The notes beneath the pieces are model-generated. The model was not told the origin of the DNA, did not search any database, and worked only from the letters and a program-made list of their open reading frames with translations. Positions 8,493 through 17,091 of a stretch of DNA of 64,000 bases are shown piece by piece (position 1 is the stretch's first letter; the number at the start of each line of letters is the position of its first letter). The DNA is taken from the IMG/VR virus record IMGVR_UViG_3300044977_000034, positions 1 to 64,000 of that record; one strand, given 5' to 3'. The stretch is from a virus. Position numbers and translations under genes: made by a program.

Positions 8493-8634
8493 GCGCTGCG
8501 AGGTATCCGGCGCGCTTTTTGTAGTCGGGGTAATCGGTGGCGGCGCCCTGGATTAGGGGGCGCAGCATTTCCTTCTGCTTGGCTTCGATCAGCTCGACGA
8601 GCTTGCGCGCGACGAAGATTGAGGTGGCGTCCAT
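8410..8634 (-). CDS. Small helical phage protein
   Basis: 74 aa, helical throughout (MDATSIFVARKLVELIEAKQ, then YKKRAGYLAALEDVIKWIGE). Small proteins with this RAGYLAAL..V-type helix are common in phage late operons. No function is known to me. Its start touches the stop of the Acb2-like gene (shared base 8634), and its 3' end overlaps the 5' part of the GroES-like gene. Confidence 0.7.
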   Translation of the reverse strand: MDATSIFVARKLVELIEAKQKEMLRPLIQGAATDYPDYKKRAGYLAALEDVIKWIGEINAEEDDQGRGPFARAS

Positions 8635-8876
8635 TATTCATCCCGCCACGTCGCGGCCTTGACTCCCCACATCTGCGCCGTCTGCGCCTCGGTGATGGCG
8701 ATCGACCACAGCCTTGCCTTCTCGCCCTTGTCGCCGGACGCTCGGGCGTCGTTACAAATGTCGATGATCTCGGCGTACAGCTGCTTGAGCTTCGTCACCG
8801 TCTTGTCGCCGCTGGGATTGAACAGGAGTCCGACCGCCTGCTCGCCGTAGGTATGGGTTTGGGCTCGGTCCGTCAT
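8634..8876 (-). CDS. Acb2/Tad1-hairpin-like protein (candidate anti-CBASS)
   Basis: 80 aa, two helices separated by a charged turn. THTYGEQAVGLLFNPSGD is followed by helix 1 (KLKQLYAEIIDICNDARAS), then KARLWSIAITEAQTAQMWGVKAATW. Small phage proteins of this pattern (GE-AVGL-FNPSGD ... AITEAQ-AQMW-VKA-TW) are, as I recall, grouped with the Acb2/Tad1 hairpin domain. Acb2 proteins bind cyclic nucleotides and blunt CBASS immunity. Recognition is from memory of the pattern, not a search. It is coupled to the gene at 8873 by an ATGA overlap and lies in the late operon. Confidence 0.55.
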   Translation of the reverse strand: MTDRAQTHTYGEQAVGLLFNPSGDKTVTKLKQLYAEIIDICNDARASGDKGEKARLWSIAITEAQTAQMWGVKAATWRDE

Positions 8877-9718
8877 TCCGGCAACATCACCTTTCCGCTG
8901 TTCTCGCGCTTGGTCTTCTCCAGGCGGCCTCGGCCGGAGCCAGAGCCGAACCTCTCGCTGATCCGGCCGCCGCGCGCGCGGGGCATGCCGGGAGGCGGCA
9001 TCGGCGGCCCGCCCGGAGGCATTCCAGGGGGCATCCCTGGCGGCATACCCGGAGGCCCAGCCGCTCCAGGCGCGCCCGGTGCACCCGGCATCCCTGGAGG
9101 CATCGGTCTCGGGCCAGTCGCGGCCTGGGGAGGCGGCGGCGGCGGAGGCGGCTGCATCGGTGGCAGCATGGGATGGGGAGGCGGCTGGTCCTGATTGCCC
9201 TTGCCGCCGCCGACGATGACGTTAACGACGGTCTTCCCTTTGGCGCCCTTGGTCTTGCCGCCGTGCGCGCGGCCGACTCGGCCGCCCTTGGCGCGCCCCA
9301 GACCCGGTAGGCCAGGGATCTGCCCAGTTGGGGGCGGCGTGGTCATGCCTGGGGGCGTTCCGGCGGCTGGGGGCAACGCGCCGCCGAGCTGCTTCCCGAT
9401 CCGGCCGCCCTTGGCGCGGATCAGCGGCCGATCGCCGTAGCCAATCGGGCCTGAATCACTGACTTTGCTGATGTCGCGGGTCTTGCCGCCATTGGCGCGG
9501 GCGATTCGGCCGCCGCCAGCTCGACCGGCGCGACCAAGCGACGGCGCCTTCGCGGCTCCGCCAGCGGCGAACGCGGAAGAATCGCTCGTCCGGGCGGCTT
9601 TCCGCCCATAATCGTCCGCCGAAGCCCCCTTGTCTCCGTTGGAGCCGCCGTTTTTGCCACTGACCTCAAACTTTTTCAGTTTGTCGGTCGTAAAGGCCTT
9701 CGCTGAATGTTCGCCCAT
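8873..9718 (-). CDS. Low-complexity Gly/Pro/Met virion protein with RAxGGR motifs
   Basis: 281 aa. After a charged N-terminus it contains GGAAKAPSLGRAGRAGGGRI, then three or four repeats of the form R-A-x-GG-R-(I/V)-G/A-R-A-x-GG. A Pro run (QPPPHPMLPPMQ, about residues 177-200) and Met-Pro-Pro-Gly repeats follow. The same peptide motifs recur in other virion genes here. Function unknown. Probably disordered, perhaps an internal head or linker protein. The divergent promoter and operator at 9771-9813 lie just upstream. Confidence 0.65.
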   Translation of the reverse strand: MGEHSAKAFTTDKLKKFEVSGKNGGSNGDKGASADDYGRKAARTSDSSAFAAGGAAKAPSLGRAGRAGGGRIARANGGKTRDISKVSDSGPIGYGDRPLIRAKGGRIGKQLGGALPPAAGTPPGMTTPPPTGQIPGLPGLGRAKGGRVGRAHGGKTKGAKGKTVVNVIVGGGKGNQDQPPPHPMLPPMQPPPPPPPPQAATGPRPMPPGMPGAPGAPGAAGPPGMPPGMPPGMPPGGPPMPPPGMPRARGGRISERFGSGSGRGRLEKTKRENSGKVMLPE

Positions 9719-9770
9719 GGCGGAACCCTCTCTGGGGTCCAGCCTTTCACGCGCGGATTTATGGCGCCGA

Positions 9771-9799
9771 TTGCAATTGGGCGAAAGGGTTTCTATATT
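9771..9799 (+). promoter_or_regulatory. Sigma70-type promoter for the gene at 9827
   Basis: TTGCAA (9771-9776), a 17-nt spacer and TATATT (9794-9799). Transcription would start at about 9806, inside the adjacent TTGCA-N5-TGCAA palindrome, so repressor binding there should block it. Confidence 0.6.
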
Positions 9800-9813
9800 T
9801 GCAGTTCGTGCAA
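9799..9813. promoter_or_regulatory. Operator palindrome TTGCAGTTCGTGCAA
   Basis: Perfect 5-bp arms around a 5-nt spacer. It is identical to the sites at 41415 and 54610, overlaps the promoter of the small gene at 9827, and lies about 80 bp upstream of the minus-strand gene at 8873-9718. Presumed binding site of the phage repressor. Confidence 0.65.
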
Positions 9814-9826
9814 ATAGGAGGCCGGG

Positions 9827-10036
9827 ATGGCCCAGATTCAGCGACAGATCCCCCCGGAGATCCTCCAGGCGGCGAAGAACGACGGTATCCTGCGGCGCAT
9901 GATCAAGAGCGGCGCACCGCTGACGCGCGCCAAGTGGATCAACATGAATTGGCTCGGCAACCCGCCGAAGCCGTGGACGTCAGAGCACGAGGCCGAGGTG
10001 CCTCCGCCGTTCCAGCGGCCCCTGCACCCGGACTAA
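9827..10036 (+). CDS. Small plus-strand gene inside the late region
   Basis: 69 aa (MAQIQRQIPPEILQAAKNDG, then SGAPLTRAKWINMNWLGNPP and a Pro-rich end). TAGGAGGCCGGG before ATG 9827 is a strong RBS, and a promoter and operator lie directly upstream. It is a single-gene unit, convergent with the large hydrolase gene, whose stop overlaps its stop region by 4 nt. Function unknown. Its operator suggests expression differs from that of the late genes around it. Confidence 0.75.
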   Translation: MAQIQRQIPPEILQAAKNDGILRRMIKSGAPLTRAKWINMNWLGNPPKPWTSEHEAEVPPPFQRPLHPD

Positions 10037-12540
10037 CCCTGCGGGCGCCAGCCCGCTGTATGCCAATCCGGCGGCCGGATGCGCGATGCGCCGGTCGTCG
10101 GATCGGTCATAATCATCCGCTGGGCCGTCGGCAGATCGATATGGCCCATCTGATACAAGTTCCAGACGTTCTGAACCGCCGCGTTGACATCGGGGCTGGC
10201 CTTCTCCGCCGGGGTCCAGAGGCCGCGCAGCGCTTCCCATGTGATTGACTGCATCTGGCGCGGCAGGATGTTCCGGTCGGCCGCAGCGCGCCGATAAGCC
10301 TCGGCATAAGCCCCGTAGAGCCCTTTCGCGCCGGTTGACCGATTGCTGCCGCCCGAGCCGCCGAGGCCGATGTCGACGTCTTTATCGTCGCCCGCCATTG
10401 GGCGCAGATTCGCCCCGGCAATCGCGTGCGTATCGACCGTGACGTCTCCTTGCTGGGAGTTCGGCGCGACGATGTTGTTGAAGAAGTTGCGCACCTTGTG
10501 CCGATCGCCCATCGCGCCAGAGATCGTTGGCATGTCCGGAGCATTGAACGCGGTGATCGCCTTCTCGATCATGTTCATGCTGCCCCACGCCACTCTGGAG
10601 TTGGAGCCGTCCGTGTTCGTCGCCGTGGGGCCGAACGTGCCATCGGGATTGACGATGTTGTAGTCGCGCGGATTGTGCGCCTCGTCGAAGGCGCGGAGCC
10701 AAAGCGCTTGGTTTTCCGGATCGTTGATCTGCCCGAGCGTTCTGCCCGTGTTCTTGAACATTCTGTACGTGGCCAGCGTGTCCGGATCGCCTTTCGCGTA
10801 CTTGCTCGCCCACTTCCACATCTGGGGCGTGAAGGGCGTGTCTTGCTGGTTGTGCATGATGTCCATCACGCGGTCGCCCAGCGAGACGTTCTCGAACCAG
10901 TCCTTCTGCGGCGAGAGCGCCGCGTAAACGCCAGCCGTGTTTTCGACCGGCTTGCCGTAGGTCAGCGCCTTCTGGCTCGCGCGGTTATTGGCGCCGTCGT
11001 ACCAGAGCTGCGAGCCCTGCTTGACGTCGGGAGAGACGGCGTCGTGGAGGGCGAGAATGTTGCTCTTGAAGTGGTTGACCAGCCCCTCGTGGACCTCGTC
11101 GTCGGTCGCGTCGGGCGCGAAGTTGAGTAGATGGGTGGGCGTCCACGTCGGCTTTCCATCGACTACCGGCCCAGGCACATACGGCATCTCTCGCGCGACG
11201 TTGGCCGTCTTCGCGTACATCGAGGGCGTGCTCTGGATCGTGTCGAGGCCGATGGTAGCGGCGTTCGATTGATGGGCCGCATCAGCGAGAGGGCCGACCG
11301 CCGACGGGACGCGGGTGGCAATGCGCCCCTCTGGGAACGAGGGATGATTGTGCGACGCGGGCGGACCGAGTTCGCCCGACTCCATCATCCCGCGAATGTC
11401 GCGGGCGAACCCGGTCGCTCCAGGCACGCCGATCGCCGCCAGCGTCGACCCGGTATATTGCTCGGCCTTGTCGCCCAACCAGCTCTGAGCAGCGCCAAGC
11501 TTGCCCACGACGTCCTCGTAACCAAGTTCGGCGGCCTTGCCCCATTGACCGCCGGAGACTTGCGTCTGCGGCTCTCGCGGCACGTTGGTCGCCGGGTCGA
11601 AGCTCGGCAGGCCGGTTTCTGGATCGACCAGCGAATCGGTGGACGCCTGGGTTGGAGCTGGAGGTGGAGCTGGTTCGGCCGCGCGATCGGCCCGCCCGGT
11701 CATCTGGTCGAGCGCGGAGAACCCAGCGGCGTTGGGATCGTCCGGCGCGCCGCCGGTTTGGAATCCGTGCCGGGGCTGGCGGATCAGCGCGAGACGGCGC
11801 CGCAGATCGGCGTTCAGCTGCACCGGGCCGCCGCCCGCGTAGCCCCCGGCCATTTGGCTCGGCGTTTCGCCAGGGCCGTGCTCGCGGCCGACGAACGTGG
11901 TGCCGCCGATCCTGACTTGGTTCTGCGCGGCGAGCGGCGGCGACCACCATGGATGGCCGCGCATCCGGCCGTAGTAGTGCGTCGCGCCGCCGGTCTGATC
12001 GGGCATGAGACCCGAATAGGCCTTGTCGACGACGTCGCCGATGTTCCGGTAGGCGGCGGCTTGATTCGGATCTCTGCTGTCCGGCGACAGATGCTGCGCG
12101 ACCGGATTGCCCTCTTTGGCGCGCCCCGTGTTCCAGGGCGAAAACTCATGGTAGCCGTACTTGGGGTTCTCGCCCGCAGCGGGCGCCATCACGACGCCAG
12201 GGATGCCCTGGCCATAGGTGCCCGCTCGAACCCGGTTCAGGATAGCGTGGACGATTCCGGCTTGGCCTTGCGGCGGCTCGCCGCTCGCCTCGCCGTAAAC
12301 CGTTTTGATGAGGAGATCTCGATCGCGAGGATCGAGCGGCGGACCGCCCGCGCTCGACGGCGTCGCCTCGGGCTGCCGCGAGGCTAGCTCAAATTGGTCT
12401 GGCGCCGGGTTTTCGCCAGCGCCAGCGAAAGGATCGTGATCGACCGGGCTGACATCGTAGTCGTTCGGTGACGACGCCATCGCGCCGAAGGGGTTTCCTT
12501 CGACTGGGGTGACGTCGTAGTCGCCGAGATCGTCGACCAT
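10033..12540 (-). CDS. SleB-type cell-wall hydrolase fused to a large phage domain
   Basis: 835 aa. Residues 1-45 hold two degenerate repeats (DYDVTPVEGNPFGA / DYDVSPVDHDPFAGA). About 70-185 fits a Hydrolase_2/SleB-like wall hydrolase: RDLLIKTVYGEASGEPPQGQ with the catalytic-type E of YGEA, then HAILNRV and YHEFSPWN. After a low-complexity linker, the C-terminal half (about 440-830) holds VYAALSPQKDWFENVSLGD, VTVDTHAIAG and PRQMQSITWEALRGLW, a pattern seen in other phage virion proteins but of unknown function to me. Likely a virion-associated murein hydrolase used at entry. Confidence 0.7.
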   Translation of the reverse strand: MVDDLGDYDVTPVEGNPFGAMASSPNDYDVSPVDHDPFAGAGENPAPDQFELASRQPEATPSSAGGPPLDPRDRDLLIKTVYGEASGEPPQGQAGIVHAILNRVRAGTYGQGIPGVVMAPAAGENPKYGYHEFSPWNTGRAKEGNPVAQHLSPDSRDPNQAAAYRNIGDVVDKAYSGLMPDQTGGATHYYGRMRGHPWWSPPLAAQNQVRIGGTTFVGREHGPGETPSQMAGGYAGGGPVQLNADLRRRLALIRQPRHGFQTGGAPDDPNAAGFSALDQMTGRADRAAEPAPPPAPTQASTDSLVDPETGLPSFDPATNVPREPQTQVSGGQWGKAAELGYEDVVGKLGAAQSWLGDKAEQYTGSTLAAIGVPGATGFARDIRGMMESGELGPPASHNHPSFPEGRIATRVPSAVGPLADAAHQSNAATIGLDTIQSTPSMYAKTANVAREMPYVPGPVVDGKPTWTPTHLLNFAPDATDDEVHEGLVNHFKSNILALHDAVSPDVKQGSQLWYDGANNRASQKALTYGKPVENTAGVYAALSPQKDWFENVSLGDRVMDIMHNQQDTPFTPQMWKWASKYAKGDPDTLATYRMFKNTGRTLGQINDPENQALWLRAFDEAHNPRDYNIVNPDGTFGPTATNTDGSNSRVAWGSMNMIEKAITAFNAPDMPTISGAMGDRHKVRNFFNNIVAPNSQQGDVTVDTHAIAGANLRPMAGDDKDVDIGLGGSGGSNRSTGAKGLYGAYAEAYRRAAADRNILPRQMQSITWEALRGLWTPAEKASPDVNAAVQNVWNLYQMGHIDLPTAQRMIMTDPTTGASRIRPPDWHTAGWRPQG

Positions 12541-12999
12541 TTACCTTGGACGGGGGGCCGTCCGCACGACAGCCGCAGCCGTCGTCGCCCGAGGCGTCGG
12601 CACAGGCGCGCGCTGACCCGGCTGCTGCCCTGGCAGACGCGGCGGCAGGCCTTGACCCGGCTGACGCCCCGGCAAACCTTGACCCGGCAGCGGCCCTGTC
12701 TGCGGCCCGTCATAGGGCTCGCCTGCCGTGATTTGCCCCTCAGTCGCCGCGCCCTCGGCTGCGCCAACGATGATGTCGATAGCGCAAGTGATCCCGTTAG
12801 ACTCAGCGGTGATCGTCGCAGTTCCGTCTGCGGCCGAGGCCACAGTCGCATGAGTGTCATCGGTCCCGGCTCTGACGCTAGCGATCGAGTCGTCGGACGA
12901 CCACCAAGTCACTGCCCCCGGCGGGTGCGCGGGCGTTCCCGCCGAATCGGTATAGGCGACCGTTAGATCGACAGATTGTCCATTAGTAAGTTCGACCAT
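12541..12999 (-). CDS. Ig-like (Big_2-type) domain protein with Pro/Gly tail
   Basis: 152 aa. Residues 1-80 look like a bacterial Ig-like domain: LTNGQSVDLTVAYTDSAG, VTWWSSDDSIASV, then GTATITAESNGITCAIDI. The remainder is Pro-Gly-Gln repeats (GPLPGQGLPGRQPGQGLPP). Such Ig domains decorate phage capsids and fibres and bind surface sugars weakly. It overlaps the next small gene by 17 nt. Confidence 0.7.
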   Translation of the reverse strand: MVELTNGQSVDLTVAYTDSAGTPAHPPGAVTWWSSDDSIASVRAGTDDTHATVASAADGTATITAESNGITCAIDIIVGAAEGAATEGQITAGEPYDGPQTGPLPGQGLPGRQPGQGLPPRLPGQQPGQRAPVPTPRATTAAAVVRTAPRPR

Positions 13000-13261
13000 G
13001 TTTCCTCTCCTTCAAAGCTGGGGTGTAGGGGGTTCCAGCAGTGATCGTCGCCGTCATCGTCGGCGCGTTCGGGTCGTAGAGCATCACCGGGTGCTCGGTG
13101 AAGTAGGCGACCGCGTCATCGAACGGAATCGGGAAGACCATGGCGCGCTGGCCCTGCCATTGGCCGCAGACAAAGCTATCTGTGGGGACGGCGACGAACG
13201 CCATGGGCGAGCCCGAGTAGAAAAGGGTCGCCGCTTCTTGGGGATCGAGTGCTTTGCTCAT
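12983..13261 (-). CDS. Small structural-module protein
   Basis: 92 aa. Globular-looking (SGSPMAFVAVPTDSFVCGQW, FPIPFDDAVAYFTEHPVM) with a basic end. Its start overlaps the portal stop by an ATGA junction at 13258-13261. Function unknown. Confidence 0.65.
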   Translation of the reverse strand: MSKALDPQEAATLFYSGSPMAFVAVPTDSFVCGQWQGQRAMVFPIPFDDAVAYFTEHPVMLYDPNAPTMTATITAGTPYTPALKERKHGRTY

Positions 13262-16014
13262 GATCGCCGCCTAATCCTGAAATATTGGCCTGTGTGGGGG
13301 TGCTGAACGTAGAACTCGCCGTCCGGCGCGCGGCGCGCGTGCCCGTAGGGCGTGTCGATTCCATCGTGGACTGAGCCGCCGGTCGCCCGCTTCTGCCGCG
13401 TCGAGCCCGAGCTGCTCGAACGCTGCGGCGCGGGCCGCGCTTTCACCTCTTGGATCTTCGCGCGAGCCTGTTGCTGGCCCATGACGCGCTCATGCTGCTG
13501 CGAGCGCTCTGTCATCTGGTCTTCATGCTGTCGGCCGCGCTCTTCGCGCTGCGCCTCGACCGTTTGCTCGCGCTCTCCCATCTGGGATTCATGCATGCGG
13601 TCCTGCTGGGCGTTCGCGGCGTCCATTTGCCGGTCCTGCTGGCCCTGCACAGCCTCGAATTGCTGTTGCTGCGCGCCCATGACGCGCTCGTGCATCTGGC
13701 CGCGCATCTCGCGCTGGGTCTCATGCTGCTGATCGGCCTGATGCAGCTGGTCTTCGTGCGCCCAACCTCCTCTCTCCAGATTCAATTCGTGTGCTTGCTC
13801 GCGCAATTGCGTCGCTGTGTCGTGCGCGCGGTCGAGCTGCTTCTGCTGGCCCTCATGCTGCTGCTTCGCCGCCTCCATCTGAGGCTTTCTGGCCTCGTTT
13901 TGGGCCTGGAAGCCCGCCGTGTGGGTGGCCAATTGCTGCTTTTGCAGCGCCATCTTCGACGTCGCCATCTTCACCTGGGCGTCGACCTGATGTTGCTGGT
14001 CGTCGAGCGGCTTGTCGCGCATGTCGAGCTGGAGCTGACCCGCCCGTGTCGTCGCATCCATCATCGCCGCCTGCCCGGTGAGCATTGCGGCCTGCGCTTT
14101 CGGGTCCGGCGGCGGGCCTTGCGGCATCGGGTTGAGGAACTGGTCCGGATTCGAGAACCCGATTCCGCGAATGCACATGCGGCGGATCGTCAGGACGTTG
14201 AAGGCGCCCGGTTCGTCCTTAGCCATCTGATACAGGGCCGCATTGCGCAGCATGCGCTGGAGATGCGAGGCCGTATTCGGGTCTGCGCGGGTGACAATCT
14301 CGCTGCGATCGAGCGCCTCAAGAAAGACCTCCGAGTCCCAGTTCCAGGCTTGCCGCTTGTTGGCGCGGAAAAACGACTCGGGATCTTCGCGGAAGCGCTC
14401 GCACAGGAGTTGAAGCTCGTCGGACTGGGCCGCGCACAACCTCTTGTGCGTCGCCATAAGCGGTTTGATCGCCTGCTCGATGAGCGCGAGCGTCGTGCCG
14501 ACAGGGGCGTCCTGGCGGCCCTCGCCGACCATGATCTCGGCCGTGCCGCCGAGGCTCTTGCCCTCCTGATTCAGCTGCTGAACGAAGCCCACCCAGACCG
14601 CGTCCGGGCTCTTGTAGGGCATGCCCATCGCGACTTGCTGAATCGGTAACCCGCCCGTCTCGACTTCAGCTGAGCCCCCTGGCGGAATACGGAAGATGTT
14701 GTTATTCTGTCTAGCGGCTCCCTTGGCAACTAATAAGCCTGGGAAGTTGGCGAACATGCCTGCGTCTACTATCTCTCGCCAAGCCGCCGTGATGCCGTTT
14801 GTAATATTGCCAAGTAGATGACTGAGGCCAATAGCATAAAATCCGAACCCACGGATGAACGGATATTGAACGAAATACGTCTTCGGCAGACACATCTCGT
14901 CGTCTTCGTTCCAATTCCTTCGCAAATCGAGGACGGTTCGCGTCTCCTTGTGAATCGCCACCTTATAGGGAACCGCCAAGCCGTCCGGCTCGCCGTCTGT
15001 CTCGTGCTCGAACCCCTCAAGGTCCAGCTCGCAGTAGGTTTCGAGGATCTCGTGGTCCCGGTCGTCCTGCTCCCAGCTATCGAATCGCCGCACGCCTGAG
15101 ATCTGTTCGCTCTGAAGCTCGGTGGGCGTCTTCTCGATGTACCCAGGCTCGCTGAGTTCGACGTCGCGATAGGCTCCGCAGAGCTGCATGCGGCGAATCA
15201 TCGACGGGCGCATGAAAACGCGGTGCGTGATTCGGCCCGCGTCGTAGATCGAGGTCGAGCTATTGTTTACGATCAGATCGTCGCCGAACACCGCGCGCGA
15301 GATAGGCCGCCGGAGGATCGGATCGTGATAAATTTTCTTGAAGACACAACCATCCAGGCCGACACGCAACAACATCTGATCCGTATCGGGAACCCAAGGT
15401 TTATCGGTGACGGTCAGGTAGTGATTGAGGTCATGCTCCAGCGCGTCGGAGAGCGAGTCGAGGTCTTCAGTCGTCCCCGATGTATCTTCGGCGACTTTTG
15501 CAGGGCCGTCGGTGGGACACAATTCAGCGAAGGCATTGGCTCCGAAACGAATCACCGCTTCCGCCAATAAGGTCGCCCGGATCTGCGACTGACCTTCCAG
15601 CGGCGCCGAGCCGTCTGAGCCGTTCGAGCGCATTGCCTCGATACGTAGGCCCATCAGCTCCATACCGCGAGCGCGCGTGTCGAGCCATTCGCGGCGCGAT
15701 TCGTTGTCCTGCTCGATGAGCCGGATCAGCTCGTCAGCGATATGGTTGAGCTGGGTTTCGGGGAGCGCCTCGGCGAGGTTGTCGCCGAACTCCGTGTCTT
15801 CTTTCGGGATGCGCCTGGGGCCGACCCAGACCACGACGCCGCCGTCGTCGGTTTCTATCTTTGTCGCTTTGTCGTAATCGATGTCGCCGTCGTCGGCGTC
15901 GAGGTCGATATCCCGTGGCGCGAATCGGCTCGCTAAGTCGTCCGGGTCATCCAGGCTCCCGTCAATGGGGCTCGGCGGCAACCTGATGGCGCCGAGTCCC
16001 CCCAGTCCAGCCAT
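13258..16014 (-). CDS. Portal protein with long His/Gln-rich coiled-coil tail
   Basis: 918 aa. The first 630 or so residues fit a large podovirus-type portal: LAEAVIRFGANAFAELCPTD near residue 150, IRRPISRAVFGDDLIVNN-like wing sequence and LLGNITNGITAAWREIVDAG in the stem-helix region. From about residue 670 the chain is an unusually long Gln/His/Arg/Met-rich coiled coil (RMHESQMGEREQTVEAQREE), ending in a basic YxVQHPHTGQYFRIRRRS tail. The portal is the dodecameric DNA entry ring. The tail may be the barrel extended into the head. GC and codon use drop locally at about 14690-14890 (residues 375-441). Confidence 0.8.
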   Translation of the reverse strand: MAGLGGLGAIRLPPSPIDGSLDDPDDLASRFAPRDIDLDADDGDIDYDKATKIETDDGGVVVWVGPRRIPKEDTEFGDNLAEALPETQLNHIADELIRLIEQDNESRREWLDTRARGMELMGLRIEAMRSNGSDGSAPLEGQSQIRATLLAEAVIRFGANAFAELCPTDGPAKVAEDTSGTTEDLDSLSDALEHDLNHYLTVTDKPWVPDTDQMLLRVGLDGCVFKKIYHDPILRRPISRAVFGDDLIVNNSSTSIYDAGRITHRVFMRPSMIRRMQLCGAYRDVELSEPGYIEKTPTELQSEQISGVRRFDSWEQDDRDHEILETYCELDLEGFEHETDGEPDGLAVPYKVAIHKETRTVLDLRRNWNEDDEMCLPKTYFVQYPFIRGFGFYAIGLSHLLGNITNGITAAWREIVDAGMFANFPGLLVAKGAARQNNNIFRIPPGGSAEVETGGLPIQQVAMGMPYKSPDAVWVGFVQQLNQEGKSLGGTAEIMVGEGRQDAPVGTTLALIEQAIKPLMATHKRLCAAQSDELQLLCERFREDPESFFRANKRQAWNWDSEVFLEALDRSEIVTRADPNTASHLQRMLRNAALYQMAKDEPGAFNVLTIRRMCIRGIGFSNPDQFLNPMPQGPPPDPKAQAAMLTGQAAMMDATTRAGQLQLDMRDKPLDDQQHQVDAQVKMATSKMALQKQQLATHTAGFQAQNEARKPQMEAAKQQHEGQQKQLDRAHDTATQLREQAHELNLERGGWAHEDQLHQADQQHETQREMRGQMHERVMGAQQQQFEAVQGQQDRQMDAANAQQDRMHESQMGEREQTVEAQREERGRQHEDQMTERSQQHERVMGQQQARAKIQEVKARPAPQRSSSSGSTRQKRATGGSVHDGIDTPYGHARRAPDGEFYVQHPHTGQYFRIRRRS

Positions 16015-16031
16015 GGCGAACCCCAGTCAGA

Positions 16032-16385
16032 TCAGGGTTGCGGATCATCCGCGAGCACGAGGTCTTGCTCCAAGACCTGTTTCTCGATGTCCTCGGTGAC
16101 TGGGTAGCAGATGACCAGGGTATTGTGCAGTCTGAACGCCGCGAACCAGTTTTCCGGTGGATCGCCCCGTTTCTTGAGCCGGTGACCGGCGCGGAAGAGC
16201 TGCGCGGCCTCTTCTGGAGCGACCGTTCTCTCAGGCGGCGCTTCCTCTTCCGGCTGGGGCTGCTGATCGCGCTGGGCGACGCCGGGTCTGGCGGCTGGGG
16301 GCTGCGCCGGGTGGCGCGGGGGCTCATGTCGAGGGGGCGGCGCGGGCCTAGTGGACGCCGCCGGACGTTGTGGAGACTGTGCCAT
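16032..16385 (-). CDS. Small virion-module protein, Pro-rich N-terminus
   Basis: 117 aa. Residues 1-50 are Pro/Arg/His/Gln-rich and disordered. The C-terminal 65 residues are globular (APEEAAQLFRAGHRLKKRGD, NWFAAFRLHNTLVICYPVTE). It sits 17 nt upstream of the portal gene. Function unknown. Confidence 0.65.
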   Translation of the reverse strand: MAQSPQRPAASTRPAPPPRHEPPRHPAQPPAARPGVAQRDQQPQPEEEAPPERTVAPEEAAQLFRAGHRLKKRGDPPENWFAAFRLHNTLVICYPVTEDIEKQVLEQDLVLADDPQP

Positions 16386-16439
16386 GGGGTTCCTCGCCTA
16401 TTGCGGGGCGGGGATTTCGCGCATCGACGGGGAGGTTAG

Positions 16440-16628
16440 TCAAGACGTCCGCTGGACGTGCAACGCGAACTCCTGGCCACGAAACTTGAAAACGACCACT
16501 CCGCCAGCCCTTCCGATGATCTCGACGCCGCTCTGCGCCCGAAGAAGGTCTTCGAGTAATGTCCCCCAGTGGGCGAGCCCTTCGTCCGCCGGGGCGGGCG
16601 GAGGCGGTTGAGTCGGTTCGTCAGCCAC
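16440..16628 (-). CDS. Small protein, 62 aa
   Basis: Pro-rich start followed by a compact domain (WGTLLEDLLRAQSGVEIIGR, then VVFKFRGQEFALHV). The domain has the same aliphatic/Phe-rich pattern as the C-terminal half of the gene at 16032 and may be distantly related to it. It overlaps the gene at 16621 by 8 nt. Function unknown. Confidence 0.65.
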   Translation of the reverse strand: MADEPTQPPPPAPADEGLAHWGTLLEDLLRAQSGVEIIGRAGGVVVFKFRGQEFALHVQRTS

Positions 16629-16848
16629 GGTGCACCTTCGTGTCGGGTCCGATCGGCATCAGCTTCGCCATATCCTCTTCAGTCTCGCCAGAGAAGATCA
16701 TCACGTCGATCGGCAGATCCATCACCTTGCCGTCGATCTTGATGTACGTGTCTCCGGGCTCGTCAATGAACTTGCCGAGGTTGCCAAAGCTAAGGCCGAT
16801 CACCAGAAGCTGGCGACCGTCTTCCCCCATTACCGTCGCTTTGATCAT
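16621..16848 (-). CDS. Small protein, 75 aa
   Basis: I choose ATG 16848, which overlaps the upstream TGA as ATGA. The longer frame starting at 17016 would bury the gene at 16845-17078, and its extra N-terminus is charged shadow sequence. The protein (MIKATVMGEDGRQLLVIGLS, then YIKIDGKVMDLPIDVMIFSG) is beta-rich and resembles small phage proteins of unknown role. Confidence 0.7.
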   Translation of the reverse strand: MIKATVMGEDGRQLLVIGLSFGNLGKFIDEPGDTYIKIDGKVMDLPIDVMIFSGETEEDMAKLMPIGPDTKVHRG

Positions 16849-17078
16849 CGCTTCCGCCCGAGTGAGGGCGCCTTCGCCGCGCCGCCGATCGCCAGCGGCT
16901 TCGCGTGCCTCTGTTTGCGACTCATTTTGCCGCGCTTCACGCCGAGCTTGGTCGGCTGATTCGTCCCCTCCTTCAGCTCGCCAGCCTTTTGGAGAGTAGA
17001 CGTCGCGACGGCCCACGGGTTCACACCGGGGCTCGATTTCTTAATGGCTTTGACCGCCTTTTCGAGGATGGCTGGCAT
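16845..17078 (-). CDS. Small basic protein with GVNPWAV motif
   Basis: 77 aa. Helical start, then SPGVNPWAVATSTLQKAG, a short motif common in small phage and plasmid-borne proteins. It ends GGAAKAPSLGRKR, a peptide shared with the virion proteins at 8873 and 3134. The shared tail suggests a common localisation or packaging signal, which is an inference. Confidence 0.7.
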   Translation of the reverse strand: MPAILEKAVKAIKKSSPGVNPWAVATSTLQKAGELKEGTNQPTKLGVKRGKMSRKQRHAKPLAIGGAAKAPSLGRKR

Positions 17079-17091
17079 CCTTCGGCCTCCT

